Program-made: the position numbers and the translations under genes
Shown: in pieces, positions 36,901 to 47,521 of the stretch
Numbering within the stretch: the stretch's first letter is position 1
Layout of the letters: every line of letters starts with the position of its first letter
The notes under the pieces: model-generated
What the model was told of the DNA's origin: nothing
The model's input: the letters and a program-made list of their open reading frames with translations, nothing else
Database searches by the model: none
Assembly (NCBI GenBank): GCA_963970005.1
Contig: CAXAMN010025339.1
Span: 44,204-108,203, forward strand
Source of the DNA: Durusdinium trenchii
Lineage: Eukaryota > Sar > Dinophyceae > Suessiales > Symbiodiniaceae
Direction: 5' to 3'
Length of the DNA: 64,000 nucleotides

Positions 36901-39900
36901 ACCTGAGAGCGGGGGGAGCTTCTTTGAAGAAGCGCTCACACTAATGATTTGGTTCCTGGACTTTTAGGGAAACTTGCCTTTCGATAGTTCCAACAACAGC
37001 TATCCTGACTTCAGAACATCTTTGCAAAGCCATAACTGTGGATCCCGACAAGCCAAGAGAGATTGGTGTTTGCAAAATATTCTCTTCATCAACCTCAAGG
37101 TCTCGTTGGAGGTTTCGATATTCCTGGGCAGGGCAGTCTCACAAACAAAGCCACGTCCAATCAAAACAAAAATATCCACTAAGCACCGAAATAGAATCCT
37201 GGTGTGCATTGCAGATTATAAAGTCAAATGCGCCCCTGTGTCTCCAGCATGCCGGCCCCAACAGCTTATCTTGAAATTGGCTGGAGTGTTCTCCCTAATC
37301 TCTCAGTACCAAGTGTCAGAATCTCTGAACGACGTTGCACGGCGCACCGCTTCGGCATCGCCAAAATAGTTCTCGAGCCTCACCAGAGGATCTCAAATAC
37401 TTCTAATCATAAGGCCATGTTCAAAATCAATTGCTGGCCTGGCCCACTTCTGCCACAAAAAGGCCAAGCTTTCCCTCATTGCTCGGCTCTCTTCGCGGTT
37501 GGCGAGTTTGTCCCTGACTGCCTCGACCACTTGCAAGTCCACACATGATTCGAAGTATTGCTCTCAATGTTGGCGGAATTCTGGAATAGATTCGGACCTC
37601 AATTGACGCCCTACCCATCATGAATAATGTCAATGGAGAATGGAGGCACCTGCTGCAGCTTGTCCAGGACACCTTGGGTGAGCTCTGCCCGTGCGCTGCG
37701 CAAGTCGTTGCAGCCTGCAAACGATGCTTTACCATATTCTGGAACAGCATGGAACCGTTTGCAGGAGTTTGGAGCCTTTTTCGTGCGGCTTTTAAGGTAG
37801 TCCAAGGAGTGGAACCAGTGTCACGTCAACACATCACTCAGTTGCCCGCGTGTCATTTGCTGGGTACAGTGGTTAGAAACAATGAATGCCGCAGAAAGAG
37901 CGGTTAAGCATGTTTTCACCTCGCATCGTCCACGTCCTTCGCATCCGCCCCACAGCCTATGAGGAAATTCACATAGGCAGCGAGAAGCGATGGCTCTCGG
38001 TCACCGTAGCGTTCGAGGCCCAAACGGAAAACCCCCGCCGCAGCCTGCCGGCGAACAGAGTCCAACAATAACTTTCAAGTGCATTCAAGCGATAGCGATC
38101 AAGAACAAGCATGCTCGGATGAGAATCCTATCAGAAGCTTGTTTTCCTGTTGAACTGAAGGATTGCGTCTCCAAGAAACGGCACAAACAGCCAAGAAAAC
38201 GTCGGAATTCTTGTGTAGGGCGCTTCGACACGAATGGGTTAGTACGGAATCCACACTGCCACAGCACATGCAAACATAGCTGCAACATAGCATGCATAAT
38301 TTAGGACCAGTTCAAACATTCACATGAATATGCATGCAGGAAAGGGCTCGAGCTGCATGTCAGTCGAAGCTGCCTCGACTGCGCCATAGACATGGTACTC
38401 GGTCATGGCTGCAAACACATAGACCTTGCAAATTATACAAATCAACCGCCAAACCCAAACTACTGACTTGACCGATTTGGTGCGGGGGGTAGCCTCAGGA
38501 AGGTACCCGAGGGTACCCGAGCGTGTTGTACAATGTCTTGTTGAACGGCATGGGTCAGAACAAAAATCAGGTTCCCCTTGAGCACAAAATGGTATATACA
38601 GTATACAGGACCCGTGAACCTCCAACGCTTCTCTTTGTTGACTTAAAGGTTGACGGACGAACCGACTCTCACCGCCAAGCTTGAAGTTGACCGAAGACTG
38701 TTGGAATGGAAACACTGTGGCACCACCATGCCGCATCACCACGAGCCTCCCAAGTGCAATGTGGTGATGACTCCGTGGCTTCCAGGAAGGTATCACGGAA
38801 ATCATTGGCCCCGCGTTGCCTTCTGACCTCTGGAAACCACTGCCGCAAACATGCCATGATGCGGACGTTTGTCTCGTTAAGGTCCTGCTTGGCCTTGCGC
38901 CTTTCTCGTCTGTCAGTGTTGTACATGGCATTTAAATATCGACTCCTTGGACCTCTATGCATAGTAACAAGTGCATCGCCATTAGTAGCAAATCGCTGCT
39001 AGTAGATGCTAGTAGTAGTGCCCTTGTTACTAGTAGCGATGCACTTGTTACTATGTATGCACTGTAAACATGCGTGCAACAGGGTGCAACGATTGACAGC
39101 CAGCCAGCTTGAAAAAAACAATTACATGTACTGAACATTGTGCATGTGTCCCTGTGTGTGTACCCCTTGGAATCACAGGGATCCTTTTGGATTGTTCTTG
39201 CTTTTAGTTCTTCGTTTGCAGCAGGGGGCTGGTTGTTCATGCAAGTACCAGCCCAACGAAGAGGCTTGCATTGAACACTGATATCGGTGGGGACGCTCAC
39301 CGACGTACCTGCAATTTTCCTTTTCCGGATGGCATGAGGCTAAGCCCAGAACCTCACTCGGCAGACAAGTACGACCGTCGTCACCCTGTCGCTTCGTCGT
39401 CGATTTGAGACTTTGGCCTCCGTTCCTCTTGAAGACCCCCAGGCTCTTTAGGGCTTTCCTGGATCTTTCAGGATTTGGGTTTCTTAGGCTGGCGTGTGGC
39501 ACCGGTGTCAAGTCAGTACGCAGGTCCATAAGTGTGTTTGGCCTCGTGCCAACCCGGGATGAGCCTCCCGTGGACCCGTTGAACGGGGGTTTGTCGTTAC
39601 CTCCCTTGCTTTGGAGATGTAAGTGTCCGGAGCGGACAGCAGATGGCTTATGCCTCAAGAAGTGGGATGTTTGTCTCATCTTTGGAATTCCAAGTTGGCT
39701 CATGCCTTTACGTGACCGTAGCGGTCAGAGGTGGCAGCCCTCGGGCAAGCCGTACGTGGTCGCAGCGACCGAAGCTTGTTCAAGGTTCATTGGAACCTGA
39801 CCCACTCTCAGGTGCACACACATCGTACACACCTTAACGAGGCAGGTCTTCCTAGGTTGTTGCAATGAGGTCTGGGCTCATCGGTTCCCGTCCCCCGCAT

Positions 39901-42900
39901 TTGGTTCCCTTTTCATCCTTTCCCCTTCGCACACTTCTTTTCCTCTTTCTTTTCATGTCTTCCCTTGCTTCATGTCCTTTCATCTCACTCCTTTTGTTCT
40001 TTTGCGCGTACAACGGTCCGGGCCTTAGTGTGTAAGCGCACATCTACGTCCAACTCGGGTTTCACGTCGCCCAGGTTTCGACAATGAGGTTTCATCGGTT
40101 GTCCCTGTGCATTTGGTTTCTCTTTCATCGCAACCACACACACTTTTGCCCCGTCGTCTTCCTTCTCACGTCTTCATCCTTTTGTCCTTGCTGCGCGCAC
40201 ATTTGCACATTGGCCCTTGCCTTAATTTTGCCCCCCCTCGGGGAGGCGTGTGTGTGTGTACTCCTTGGAATCACAGGGATCCTTTTGGATTGTTCTTGCT
40301 TTTAGTTTTTCGTTTGCAGCAGGGGGGCTGGTTGTTCATGCAAGTACCAGCCCAACGAAGAGGCTTGCATTGAACACTGATATCGGTGGGGACGCTCACC
40401 GACGTACCTGCAATTGTCCTTTTCCGGATGGCATGAGGCTAAGCCCAGAACCTCACTCGGCAGACAAGTACGACCGTCGTCACCCTGTCGCTTCGTCGTC
40501 GATTTGAGACTTTGGCCTCCGTTCCTCTTGAAGACCCCCAGGCTCTTTAGGGCTTTCCTGGATCTTTCAGGATTTGGGTTTCTTAGGCTGGCGTGTGGCA
40601 CCGCTGTCAAGTCAGTACGCATATCCATAAGTGTGTGTGTGTGACTGTCCATGTGTTTCCGGTAGGCATGCAATTGAATTGGCTTTCTTTCCCCCCTATT
40701 GTTTGCTTGATTGTGTTGCTTTGTTCTCTCCTGCCCGGGCGTGCCCAAACTCCCTGGAATCAGGCTGAATTCTGAAGGGGCAGCTTGGACACGGCATGAC
40801 TTCTCATGACTAGCCCCTCGTTAGTAGCTGGTAGCTGAGGGTGCGGCATAGCCCAGGAAGTTGATGAGTGCCAATGGACAGGGCCGAGGCATATCATCCA
40901 TCAATTTCCTAGCACAAAAGCGGTGAGAAAAACGCAGGAGGTCCATTGAATCTGCATGCCAAGCAGCCGATATGCATCATCTGCAGCCTCTAGCTGACTA
41001 CCCGGCAGTGGGCTCTCCCCGAGTTCATACCGCTGAGCCAGCAGCAACCGCAACGTGAGATCCTGCCATGGGCGGCGACGAAAAAGTGCCCACACAAAGC
41101 GCGGTTTTCCTCACAGTGGAGCAACCGCGGTGTCCTTGGGTAGGAACCGCTGAACAGCCTTCCGCAAAACTTCAGTTGCTTCTTCTTGTTTCGTACCTCA
41201 GGCAGTCAGCAAGAACATGTGGCCTGACTTGAAACACTGGTTTCTGCACACTCTTCAGCCCACAATACAAAATTGTCCTCCTTGCCAAGAAACCGAGGTC
41301 TAGCCATGCTGAGAAATCATACCACAGGTCTGGAAAGAAGCCGCAAGCTAACGATGCCTGAGCAAGCAATGAGAAAAGCATGGAAAAGCAATATTCAATG
41401 TGCATTTGGTAAGTAACCTCAAGGCCCTCAAGAATGGGATCTTCAAGTCTTTCCAGAAGGTTCAGAATTCCCGCACCTGCTGGTACACCAGCGCCACTCT
41501 CGCGGTCAGCTCTTCGGTGTCCAGCTGCAAGGGATTGGTCCGCTCGAAGCGCAAAATGGCCCGCCACTGGTCAAACCTGCCACCAACGGCAGCGCGATTC
41601 TAAGAGGCAAATCACATGGCTGCAATTCGAAGCATTGCGGAGTCACCAGGATAAAAGGATTGCGGATCTTTTTACCGCTGGAGTTGCGTCATTGCAGTCG
41701 TTGGTGGGTTAAATTTAGAATAGAATGAGAAGCAAGTATCAAATGACAGTGGGAGTAGTGGTAGTTTTAAAAAATGCCATATTAATAATAACATTAATCA
41801 GTGTTACAGTTAGCCCGCCTTTCTTTATCAATGTTCTACTGGTTTCCCGGCTGGGAATAGTGAGTGGTGATGGTGCTGGCAGCTCACTGATTAATTACCA
41901 TGCATTTCAAGCAACCAAACCAGAGACAATGCATCGGGTAGTCAATGGTGGTCAGCTAGGCTAGTCCTGCACGTGCTCCAGACCCACACTGCATTGCAAT
42001 GCGGTGCTTCCCCGCGAGCCGCGGACTCAACTGGAAACCACCGCATTCCAGGGAGCCACGGTGAGCCACTGGCAATCTTCTCGTCGGGACTGTGCCAAGG
42101 AGCGTTTTCCTCTGCTCCAACTCGGTTTTGGGAGTCAAAGGCACCGCCACCGCGTAGAAGTCCATATTGGCGCCAAGTTGACTAAGCTCCTGCCAAGTGG
42201 CTATCTCACATCTCAAGAAGACATGCTTCCATCAACAAAGTCTGCGAAAATCCTGTCCTCTCACTTAAATGAGATCATCAAATGGGATCTTCTCCAAAAG
42301 GGCATCAGAACGTTGGTGAGTAAACTTTAGATTCGCATTACGTGAGTCTCCACAAGTCCATCCCCTCATCCAATACATCCGAGATGCCAGGAATCCTTTG
42401 AACGAGCTTGAGACTAGCATGTCCTGTGCATAACTGCTGTCCTTATATGCCGCCTTTCCTTTCACGTAGCGAGGCAAGTGCTCAGACATGTACTTTGCTG
42501 CCATCGCAGGATTGCCCTGCAGGGCATTGTGGCTTGTTGACGTGCTGGTACTGCAGAACCCTCTAAACCGTGTAAGCTAAATACTAGACTAGGCTGCAAG
42601 GCTTGACTGCAGGTAGTCTTGGAATGCCTAAATGCCTTTAGACACACCCCAAACAAGGAAAAGAACTCCTATGACACTCTCAACTGCCCTTGACTCTCGG
42701 CTACCCTTTAAGTCCAGTGGTTTCACGACACCCTGTGGCCAATCTTGCACCTGAGATTTTTCGAACTGCTCATAGCCCACCCAGAGTTTGTCCATTGTGC
42801 TATGTGACGCTCCAGCACATCTCTGAAAAACCTTCCGCACAAAGTCCGTATCGATCCTGGCACATGGATGCCGCCAATTTTGCAAGACAAACCGGCCATG

Positions 42901-44759
42901 TCCGCCGCTGCCTCCTACAGGCCCATGCCTTGATGCGGCTTCATGGAGGGAAGGTATTTCAAGCTGACAGACATCCGGAAACAAACTGCTAGCGTGGGCT
43001 CGTTCGCTGGAATTGACAAGAACAAAGAGCCATAGCCCGTACGCCACCGGCTATTGGATCCTTTGGGCATATGCGCATCTCGGATCTTTTTGCCAAGGCT
43101 CTTCAGAACTTCGGAGACTCGCAGGAATTCGGCGTCAGAGATATCAGCTGAAGCTCGGCCAGACTCTTCCTTCATACACGTACTGCATGAAAGCTGTCTA
43201 CTTGCACGCATCTCAAATCTTACAGTAGAGGAACAGTGGCATTGCAAAGGAAAAAAACCATTCAACATTCAAGATCGCAAGTCTTGTTGATGTCAGAACC
43301 TTTCTAAATGGCACTTCTCCACCTTGCTCAAGTCATACACCACTCTACGGAGCGCCTGCTTTTGCTTCAGCTCCTTCTTGAGCATCCGTTTGGCCGTGTC
43401 AATGGGATTGGGATCTTCTGCCAAGAGCTTCCCTTGCAGCTCTGCATCGGGATTCTCCTCTCAGGCTCAGCCCCCACGCGGCCCAAGGGCTCAATGTGTC
43501 CAACAAGTGGCCGGCGCAAGAAGGGTGGATAGAGGACGCTACGAACGGAGCAAAGGGCACTGCTACTAGGAGCAAGGACGCTACTACTAGCTCCTGGCCT
43601 TACTACTAGTAACAAGAAGCTACTAGGGGCTCCTGGCCTTACTACTAGGAACAAGAAGCTACTAGCGTGGATTCACTGAAGAACCTCTTCGTATTCTATG
43701 GGAACAATGGCTCGCCAGATCATGCCAGCACACAATGTCTCAAATTGCTTGCCAGTGAATGCTAGCAATCAGCTTTCTGGCAACACCCGGCCGTGCACCC
43801 AAAAGTTACTAAGTAGAAAAGGGGAATGTCCTTCTTTTGCTTCAAGTTGTATGCGTGTTTCAGCAGGGCGAGGTAGTCTGACCACACTGGAGCAGCCTTG
43901 GCAAATGGCCCCTAAAGTGCAACCTTCCGGAACACACGTACATTTGCATGCTTGAAGGGTGGCACGCAATTTCAAGCACGTGCTGAGCATTCCAGCTTGC
44001 CCCCCTTGCTTAGTATTTTACAAATTTTACACGACGGGCCCCATGCCAAGGCACCCTCCAGTCACTGCCCAAAAGGTCAATGGCTCTGCCATAGGAGCGC
44101 AGGACTTCTTCCAAGGTCTGATGTCGCTTTGAGAAGTTCAGATACGAGAGCCAAAGGTCCATGTTGGGCCTCGGGGTCCAATTTGTTCAAAGATGTTCAA
44201 AGTACTCACCTGAATTCAGAAGCAGCCGCCATGCCCGGGCTACGGTGCTATGAACGAAATAATGCCGGTTGCGGCCATTGCTTCAGTGTGCTGGGCTGCC
44301 TTAGGCTCTGACACCTGTTGCAGGCAACGGCTGTAAACCCCCAGCGCCATAGCAGAGTCCTGACAGTTTCCGTCGGAGGCGCCAGCATCAGTCACACCGA
44401 GCGAGTAACGGTTCAGCAGCTGAGCATCACGTGTCCTGCATTTCGCACCACTCGGCATAAGCCGCCCAAATCCGAGCAGCATATGGCAGTTGCTTCACAG
44501 CTCGCTCGAAGACCGGCTCCGCCTTCCCTTCCTGCTTTCTGCACAGACATGCCCGACTGTGGAAGAGTGCAAGGCGCAAAGAACGGTGGTCTCACCGAGT
44601 CCCAAAAGAAAAAACTATGTACATCTACGCACCATTCTTCCAAAGAACGGTGGTCTTGCTCAACTGACCCATGCAGAACTCTCGGCCTGAATGCTTTCTC
44701 GAAGTCGCGCATCCCAGGCCCCAAGGTCATAAGGATCTGCCTCGATGGCGGCTTCTAAC
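33930..44759 (-). CDS. CSTF3: cleavage stimulation factor subunit 3 (CstF77/Rna14), multi-exon
   Basis: Scaffold of the cleavage stimulation complex that binds the GU-rich element in mRNA 3'-end formation, nuclear, built of HAT repeats. Exons seen: 44759 to about 44690 (EADPYDLGAWDARLR), 44522-44436 (ERAVKQLPYAARIWAAYAEW), 44359-44322, 44169-44055 (NMDLWLSYLNFSKR), 42856-42751 (VRKVFQRC...LWVGYEQFEK), 41576-41477 (WRAILRFERTNPL), 41347-41294 (FFPDLWYDFSAWLDL), 38044-37920 (VFRLGLERYGD), 37529-37439 (FLWQKWAR) and 37378 to about 37320 (LENYFGDAEAV). Less certain are about 36690-36640, 34993-34930 (CLQDLLAVLPSRLNGPLP), 34447-34390 (DVDYLLMVLQ), 34310-34200 and 34110-33930 (acidic then RERLQAKRP, the usual C-terminal tail). 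The motif order follows the animal protein throughout. The start codon exon was not found; it may be hidden by the adjacent TGTA repeat or retroelement. Confidence 0.88.
35130..35430 (-). CDS. candidate exon within the CstF77-like locus, unrecognised
   Basis: A minus-strand block with the smooth sequence FEPLVRAKFVWKALSSIKL and LPAHVIGAMKCLDNQMPLSP, about 90 codons. It lies between candidate CstF77 exons in the same orientation. It does not match a part of CstF77 that I can recall, so it may be a lineage-specific insert or a false exon; boundaries are not fixed. Confidence 0.35.
35687..35867. mobile_element. MITE-like element with 26-bp terminal inverted repeats and nested hairpin
   Basis: Left end ATAATGACGCCCGACTAGAT (35,687 on) and the inverted right end (35,842-35,867) agree at 24 of 26 positions, overall 181 bp. 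Inside, GATAGAAATGCAAAAAG (35,705-35,720) pairs with CTTTTTGCATTTCTATC (35,751-35,767). It is flanked by (TA)n on the left and AATTATATAATT on the right, fitting TA-targeted insertion. It lies within the CstF77-like locus. Confidence 0.75.
36420..36533 (+). repeat. CTACTAG-type dispersed repeat array, copy 5
   Basis: Four clear units CTACTAGGAGCAAGG (G or A) with intervening GCATCG, ACGCTCCAAGCTCCTGGCC and TTCG spacers, in an intron of the CstF77-like gene. Confidence 0.85.
36879..36932. repeat. 22-bp-arm hairpin
   Basis: CTTCTTCAAGGAAGCTCCCC and its near-perfect inverted copy (36,911-36,932) are separated by 10 nt. The flanks on both sides carry CTCACAC. It is intronic in the CstF77-like gene. 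It could be a small fold-back element or a small-RNA precursor; the sequence does not decide. Confidence 0.7.
38676..38962 (-). CDS. candidate exon, unrecognised
   Basis: An open minus-strand block of about 95 codons (core MYNTDRRERRKAKQDLNE, then WFPEVRRQRGANDFRD) with convincing composition but no recognised family. It sits in a CstF77 intron, beside the palindromic repeat at 38,959. It may be a lineage-specific exon or a fragment of a mobile element. Confidence 0.3.
38959..39058. repeat. CTACTAG-type repeat, palindromic copy 6
   Basis: CATAGTAACAAGTGCATCGC at the left is matched by GCGATGCACTTGTTACTATG at the right (39,036-39,055), a perfect 20-bp inverted repeat. Internal GTAGCAAATCGCTGCTAGTAG units belong to the same family as the linear arrays. 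Confidence 0.8.
39153..39537. repeat. 385-bp direct repeat, left copy
   Basis: Begins TGTGTGTACCCCTTGGAATC and ends CCATAAGTGTGT. About 97% identical to 40,251-40,636. On the minus strand both copies keep an open frame of about 100 codons (core LRNPNPERSRKALKSLGVFK) with only a few residue changes. Confidence 0.85.
39538..40250. other. internal region between the 385-bp direct repeats
   Basis: About 713 bp with no recognised coding domain. It contains a diverged internal duplication (CAATGAGGTCTGGGCTCATC near 39,863 and CAATGAGGTTTCATCGG near 40,082, each followed by CATTTGGTT and a pyrimidine-rich stretch). Just inside the left repeat, TGGCCTCGTGCCAACC could be a primer-binding-type TGG site, but this is weak. 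Confidence 0.5.
40251..40636. repeat. 385-bp direct repeat, right copy
   Basis: Second copy of 39,153-39,537, ending CCATAAGTGTGT before a short (GT)n. Together with the internal region it makes a 1.48-kb unit shaped like a very small LTR element (TRIM-like), or a segmental duplication. No target duplication is evident. Confidence 0.85.
43370..43500 (-). CDS. candidate exon in the CstF77-like locus, unrecognised
   Basis: A minus-strand frame gives LQGKLLAEDPNPIDTAKRML and a lysine-rich helix ending ALRRVVYDLS. The composition is coding-like. It lies between the CstF77 exons at 44,055 and 42,856 in the same orientation, so it is probably one of its exons, but it does not match a segment I can name. 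Confidence 0.45.
43536..43666 (+). repeat. CTACTAG-type dispersed repeat array, copy 7
   Basis: Longest array: CTACTAGGAGCAAGGACG, CTACTACTAGCTCCTGGCC, CTACTAGTAACAAGAAG, CTACTAGGGGCTCCTGGCC, CTACTAGGAACAAGAAG and CTACTAG in succession, in a CstF77 intron. Confidence 0.88.
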
Positions 44760-44829
44760 CTTGGGCCGGACCACTATTTGCGTTACACTTCGCAACCAGT
44801 TTTGAATGTGTAGCCGAGAACATAAGCAT

Positions 44830-45119
44830 GTGTATGTATGTATGTATGTCTGTCTGTCTGTCCGTCCGTCCGTCCGTCCGTCGGTCTGTCTGTCTGTGTG
44901 TGTGTCTGTATGTATGTATGTATGTATGTATGTATGTGTCTGCATGTATGTATGTATGTATGTATGTATGTATGTGTGTGTGTGTATGTATGTATGTGTA
45001 TGTATGTATGTATGTATGTATGTATGTGTGTGTGTGTATCTATGTGTGTCTGTATGTATGTATGTATGCATGTATGTATGTATGCATGTATTTATGTCTG
45101 TATGTATGTATGTATGTAT
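44830..45119. repeat. (TGTA)n microsatellite, tail of element copy A
   Basis: About 290 bp of TGTA/TGTG/TGTC repeats. It directly follows, in minus-strand sense, the 3' end of the retroelement-like ORF at 45.2-46.7 kb, as a second tract does for copy B, so it looks like a retroposon tail. Confidence 0.9.
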
Positions 45120-46960
45120 TTTTCTCCTAGAGGGCCTTTGCTACTGCAGAGTTCTCAATGCCATGTTGGCATGTGGCCGCAAAGCTGCTAGAAGTAATCC
45201 ACGGTGACCACTGGATCCAGGTCCATGTCGTCAACGGTTTCCCCTTCCTCTTGTTCATCTTCAGACGTCTTGTGACCTAAGGTCATGTCTGCTTGAGTTT
45301 TCACAGCTCCTGCTTCAAGGCTCGGGTTCATGGCCTGTGCAGGTGGCCGTGATGGATATGCTGTTGGCCTTGTGCGTTGGACTCGTGCACCTGCAGGTAG
45401 GCTGGGGTTTGATTCATGGCCTGTGCAGGGCAAGGAGTCAGACCCTGGTGTGGTCAGGGCTGCGTTGAAATGGAGTCTTCTTGGCCTGAGAACTGATGGC
45501 TGCTCATCAGCAGTGTCAGGCTGTGACTGCAGAGCACCTTCTGAAACTGGTGCCTGCCTTTTGGCCTGATCTTTTGAACATCTCCCCCTTTGCACTCCTT
45601 CATGAATGCTGCTGTCTGGATAATTCCTTGCTGTCCATCCAAGTGCAGTTGCAGACCACACAGCTTGCATGAGAGCCTGTCTCCTTTCTGCCATAGATGA
45701 TGGCTGCTGCGCCCTTGATGGGCGGCCGTTTAGGCTTGCTCAATGCACGCGCTGCCAATGAAGGCTTGGAAGGCTGTTTCATTGGTTCTTGTGTGGACGC
45801 TGATGCCGCACTTTTGACACCTGAGGTAGCCTGTCGTTTCTGCCAACTGGTGCTGATCAGCCGTGAGTTCTTGTTCTGCCTGCTCTGTCAGAAGGTTCTT
45901 GATCGCCTGTGCTCTTGTGAGTTTTTTTTGGCATGGCCTTGGTTGGGCTGCGATGGTCCTCAATGGCTTCCTCCAGGCTGAGCTGCGGATAGCTTGGGTT
46001 AGGCGCTCTTCCAAGACGGGGACGGTGAGGCTCTGGTGTACCCGGATGCCGCAGGCACTGCAATGAAAGCCACTCCTGTGGGGTTCCCAGCGGTGGTCCT
46101 GGTCCTGCACCTCTTCCAGCAAATCCTTCACAGGTGTTGTGGTGTGCTTGGCCAACGCCACAAGGCCTGGCTTTGGTCTGGCCTGGGGGCTGGCGGGTAT
46201 GCCTGTGATGGCGCCCAATCGACCCAGACTTGACTGCGAGCATCATAGGTAGAGGGAGTGGCATCCAAAGTGAATGCCCACCCTTGGCGCTGATGGGCCG
46301 GGGTTTGCAGCGTCTGCCAGGCATGGGTGGAGCATCTGTCGGCGCTCCATGGGGCTAAAGCGGTATCCACAGGTCTTTGGGTCTCCTGACAGGTTTGAGT
46401 TTGTTCAAAACAGGCGGAGTGTCCAGGAGCGCCTCCTGGTAGGTCTTCTTGGGCCAGGATTGTCCTGGATTGGCTGGTAGATGGCGGAGCCCATGCCCTT
46501 GGCCTTTGCCTTTGCCTGTGGCCTTTTTGGCCTTCATCCACCAAGTTCCACAGCGCCTGCGTCGAGTTCCGGGCTGCAGTTTGTCGTCCCAGATCCAATT
46601 GCTGCAGGTGTTGTGGCTGCAGGCTGTGTAGCTTCTGCACCAGGTTGAGGTCTTAGAGGGTGTCACAGTGCAGGATAACTTCTTGCCAAAGCTGGCGGCC
46701 TAATGGGCAAGGTGTGTGGCACGGTCCTCGATCTGGCCTTAGAGGGAGTCAGAAAAGTAGCGCCAGTCACCTCGTGAGTGTCCAAGAAGTTGAGGCGCCG
46801 ATGAGGTAGCTCAAGGGAAAAGGATGCCCTTCTTGGTGTCCTCCTCTATTATGAGCAAAGGCCAGTGCCCAGGGGAAGCAAGGGAGTCGTCAAGGCACAC
46901 GCGGTGCAAGGTGGATCCGCACCAGCTGTTTTTTTGCGGTTGCGGGCACCAGCTTGAACA
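45120..46960 (-). mobile_element. decayed retroelement-like sequence, copy A, with zinc-ribbon repeats
   Basis: Minus-strand coding fragments in shifting frames. One (46,218-45,730) contains HCSACGIRVHQS and, about 90 residues on, LRCQKCGISVHTRTNETAFQ with a later Cys. A third unit in another frame (about 45,670-45,570) reads LSCKLCGLQLHLDGQQGI. The C-terminal part (45,694-45,188) is acidic and ends DPVVTVDYF. Zinc ribbons of this CxxCG type occur in dinoflagellate mobile-element proteins. No reverse transcriptase domain remains, so the class is inferred from the tail and truncation pattern. Confidence 0.55.
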
Positions 46961-46962
46961 CT

Positions 46963-47157
46963 CGTGTATGTATGCGTGTATGTATGTATGTATGTATGTA
47001 CGTATGTATGTATGTATGTGTGTGTATGTATGTGTGTGTATGTCTGTGTGTATGTATGTGTGTATCTATGTGTGTATGCATGTATGTATGTATGCATGTA
47101 TGTATGCATGCATGCATGCATGTATGTATGTATGTATGCATGTATGTATGTATGTAT
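46963..47157. repeat. (TGTA)n microsatellite, tail of element copy B
   Basis: A second TGTA-type tract of about 195 bp, in the same position relative to copy B as the first tract is to copy A. Confidence 0.9.
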
Positions 47158-47521
47158 TTTTCTCCTAGAGGGGCCTTTGCTACTGCAGAGCTCTCAATGC
47201 CAGGTTGGCATGTGGCCGCAAAGCTGCTAGAAGTAATCCACGGTGACCACTGGATCCACCTCCATGTCGTCAACGGTTTCCCCTTCCTCTTGTTCATCTT
47301 CAGACGTCTTGTGACCTAAGGTCATGTCTGCTTGAGTTTTCACAGCTCCTGCTTCAAGGCTCGGGTTCAAGGCCTGTGCAGGTGGCCGTGATGGATCTGC
47401 TGTGGATGCTGTTGGCCTTGTGCGTTGGACTCGTGCACCTGCTGGTAGGCTGGCGTTTGATTCATGGCCTGTGCAGGGCAAGGAGTCAGACCCTGGTGTG
47501 GTCAGGGCTGCGTTGAAATGG
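47158..47521 (-). mobile_element. 5'-truncated retroelement copy B
   Basis: Nearly identical to 45,120-45,472 (same ORF end, DPVVTVDYF, same 3' sequence after the stop). Similarity stops abruptly at 47,521, where copy A continues with more coding sequence. The pattern, a shared 3' end plus tail and a truncated 5' end, is typical of non-LTR retroposition. Confidence 0.65.

Noticed and set aside
44806-45207. Long open frames of repeated Cys-Met-Tyr-Val or His-Thr-Tyr-Ile
   Set aside because: They are translations of the TGTA microsatellite; the same happens at 46,850-47,320.
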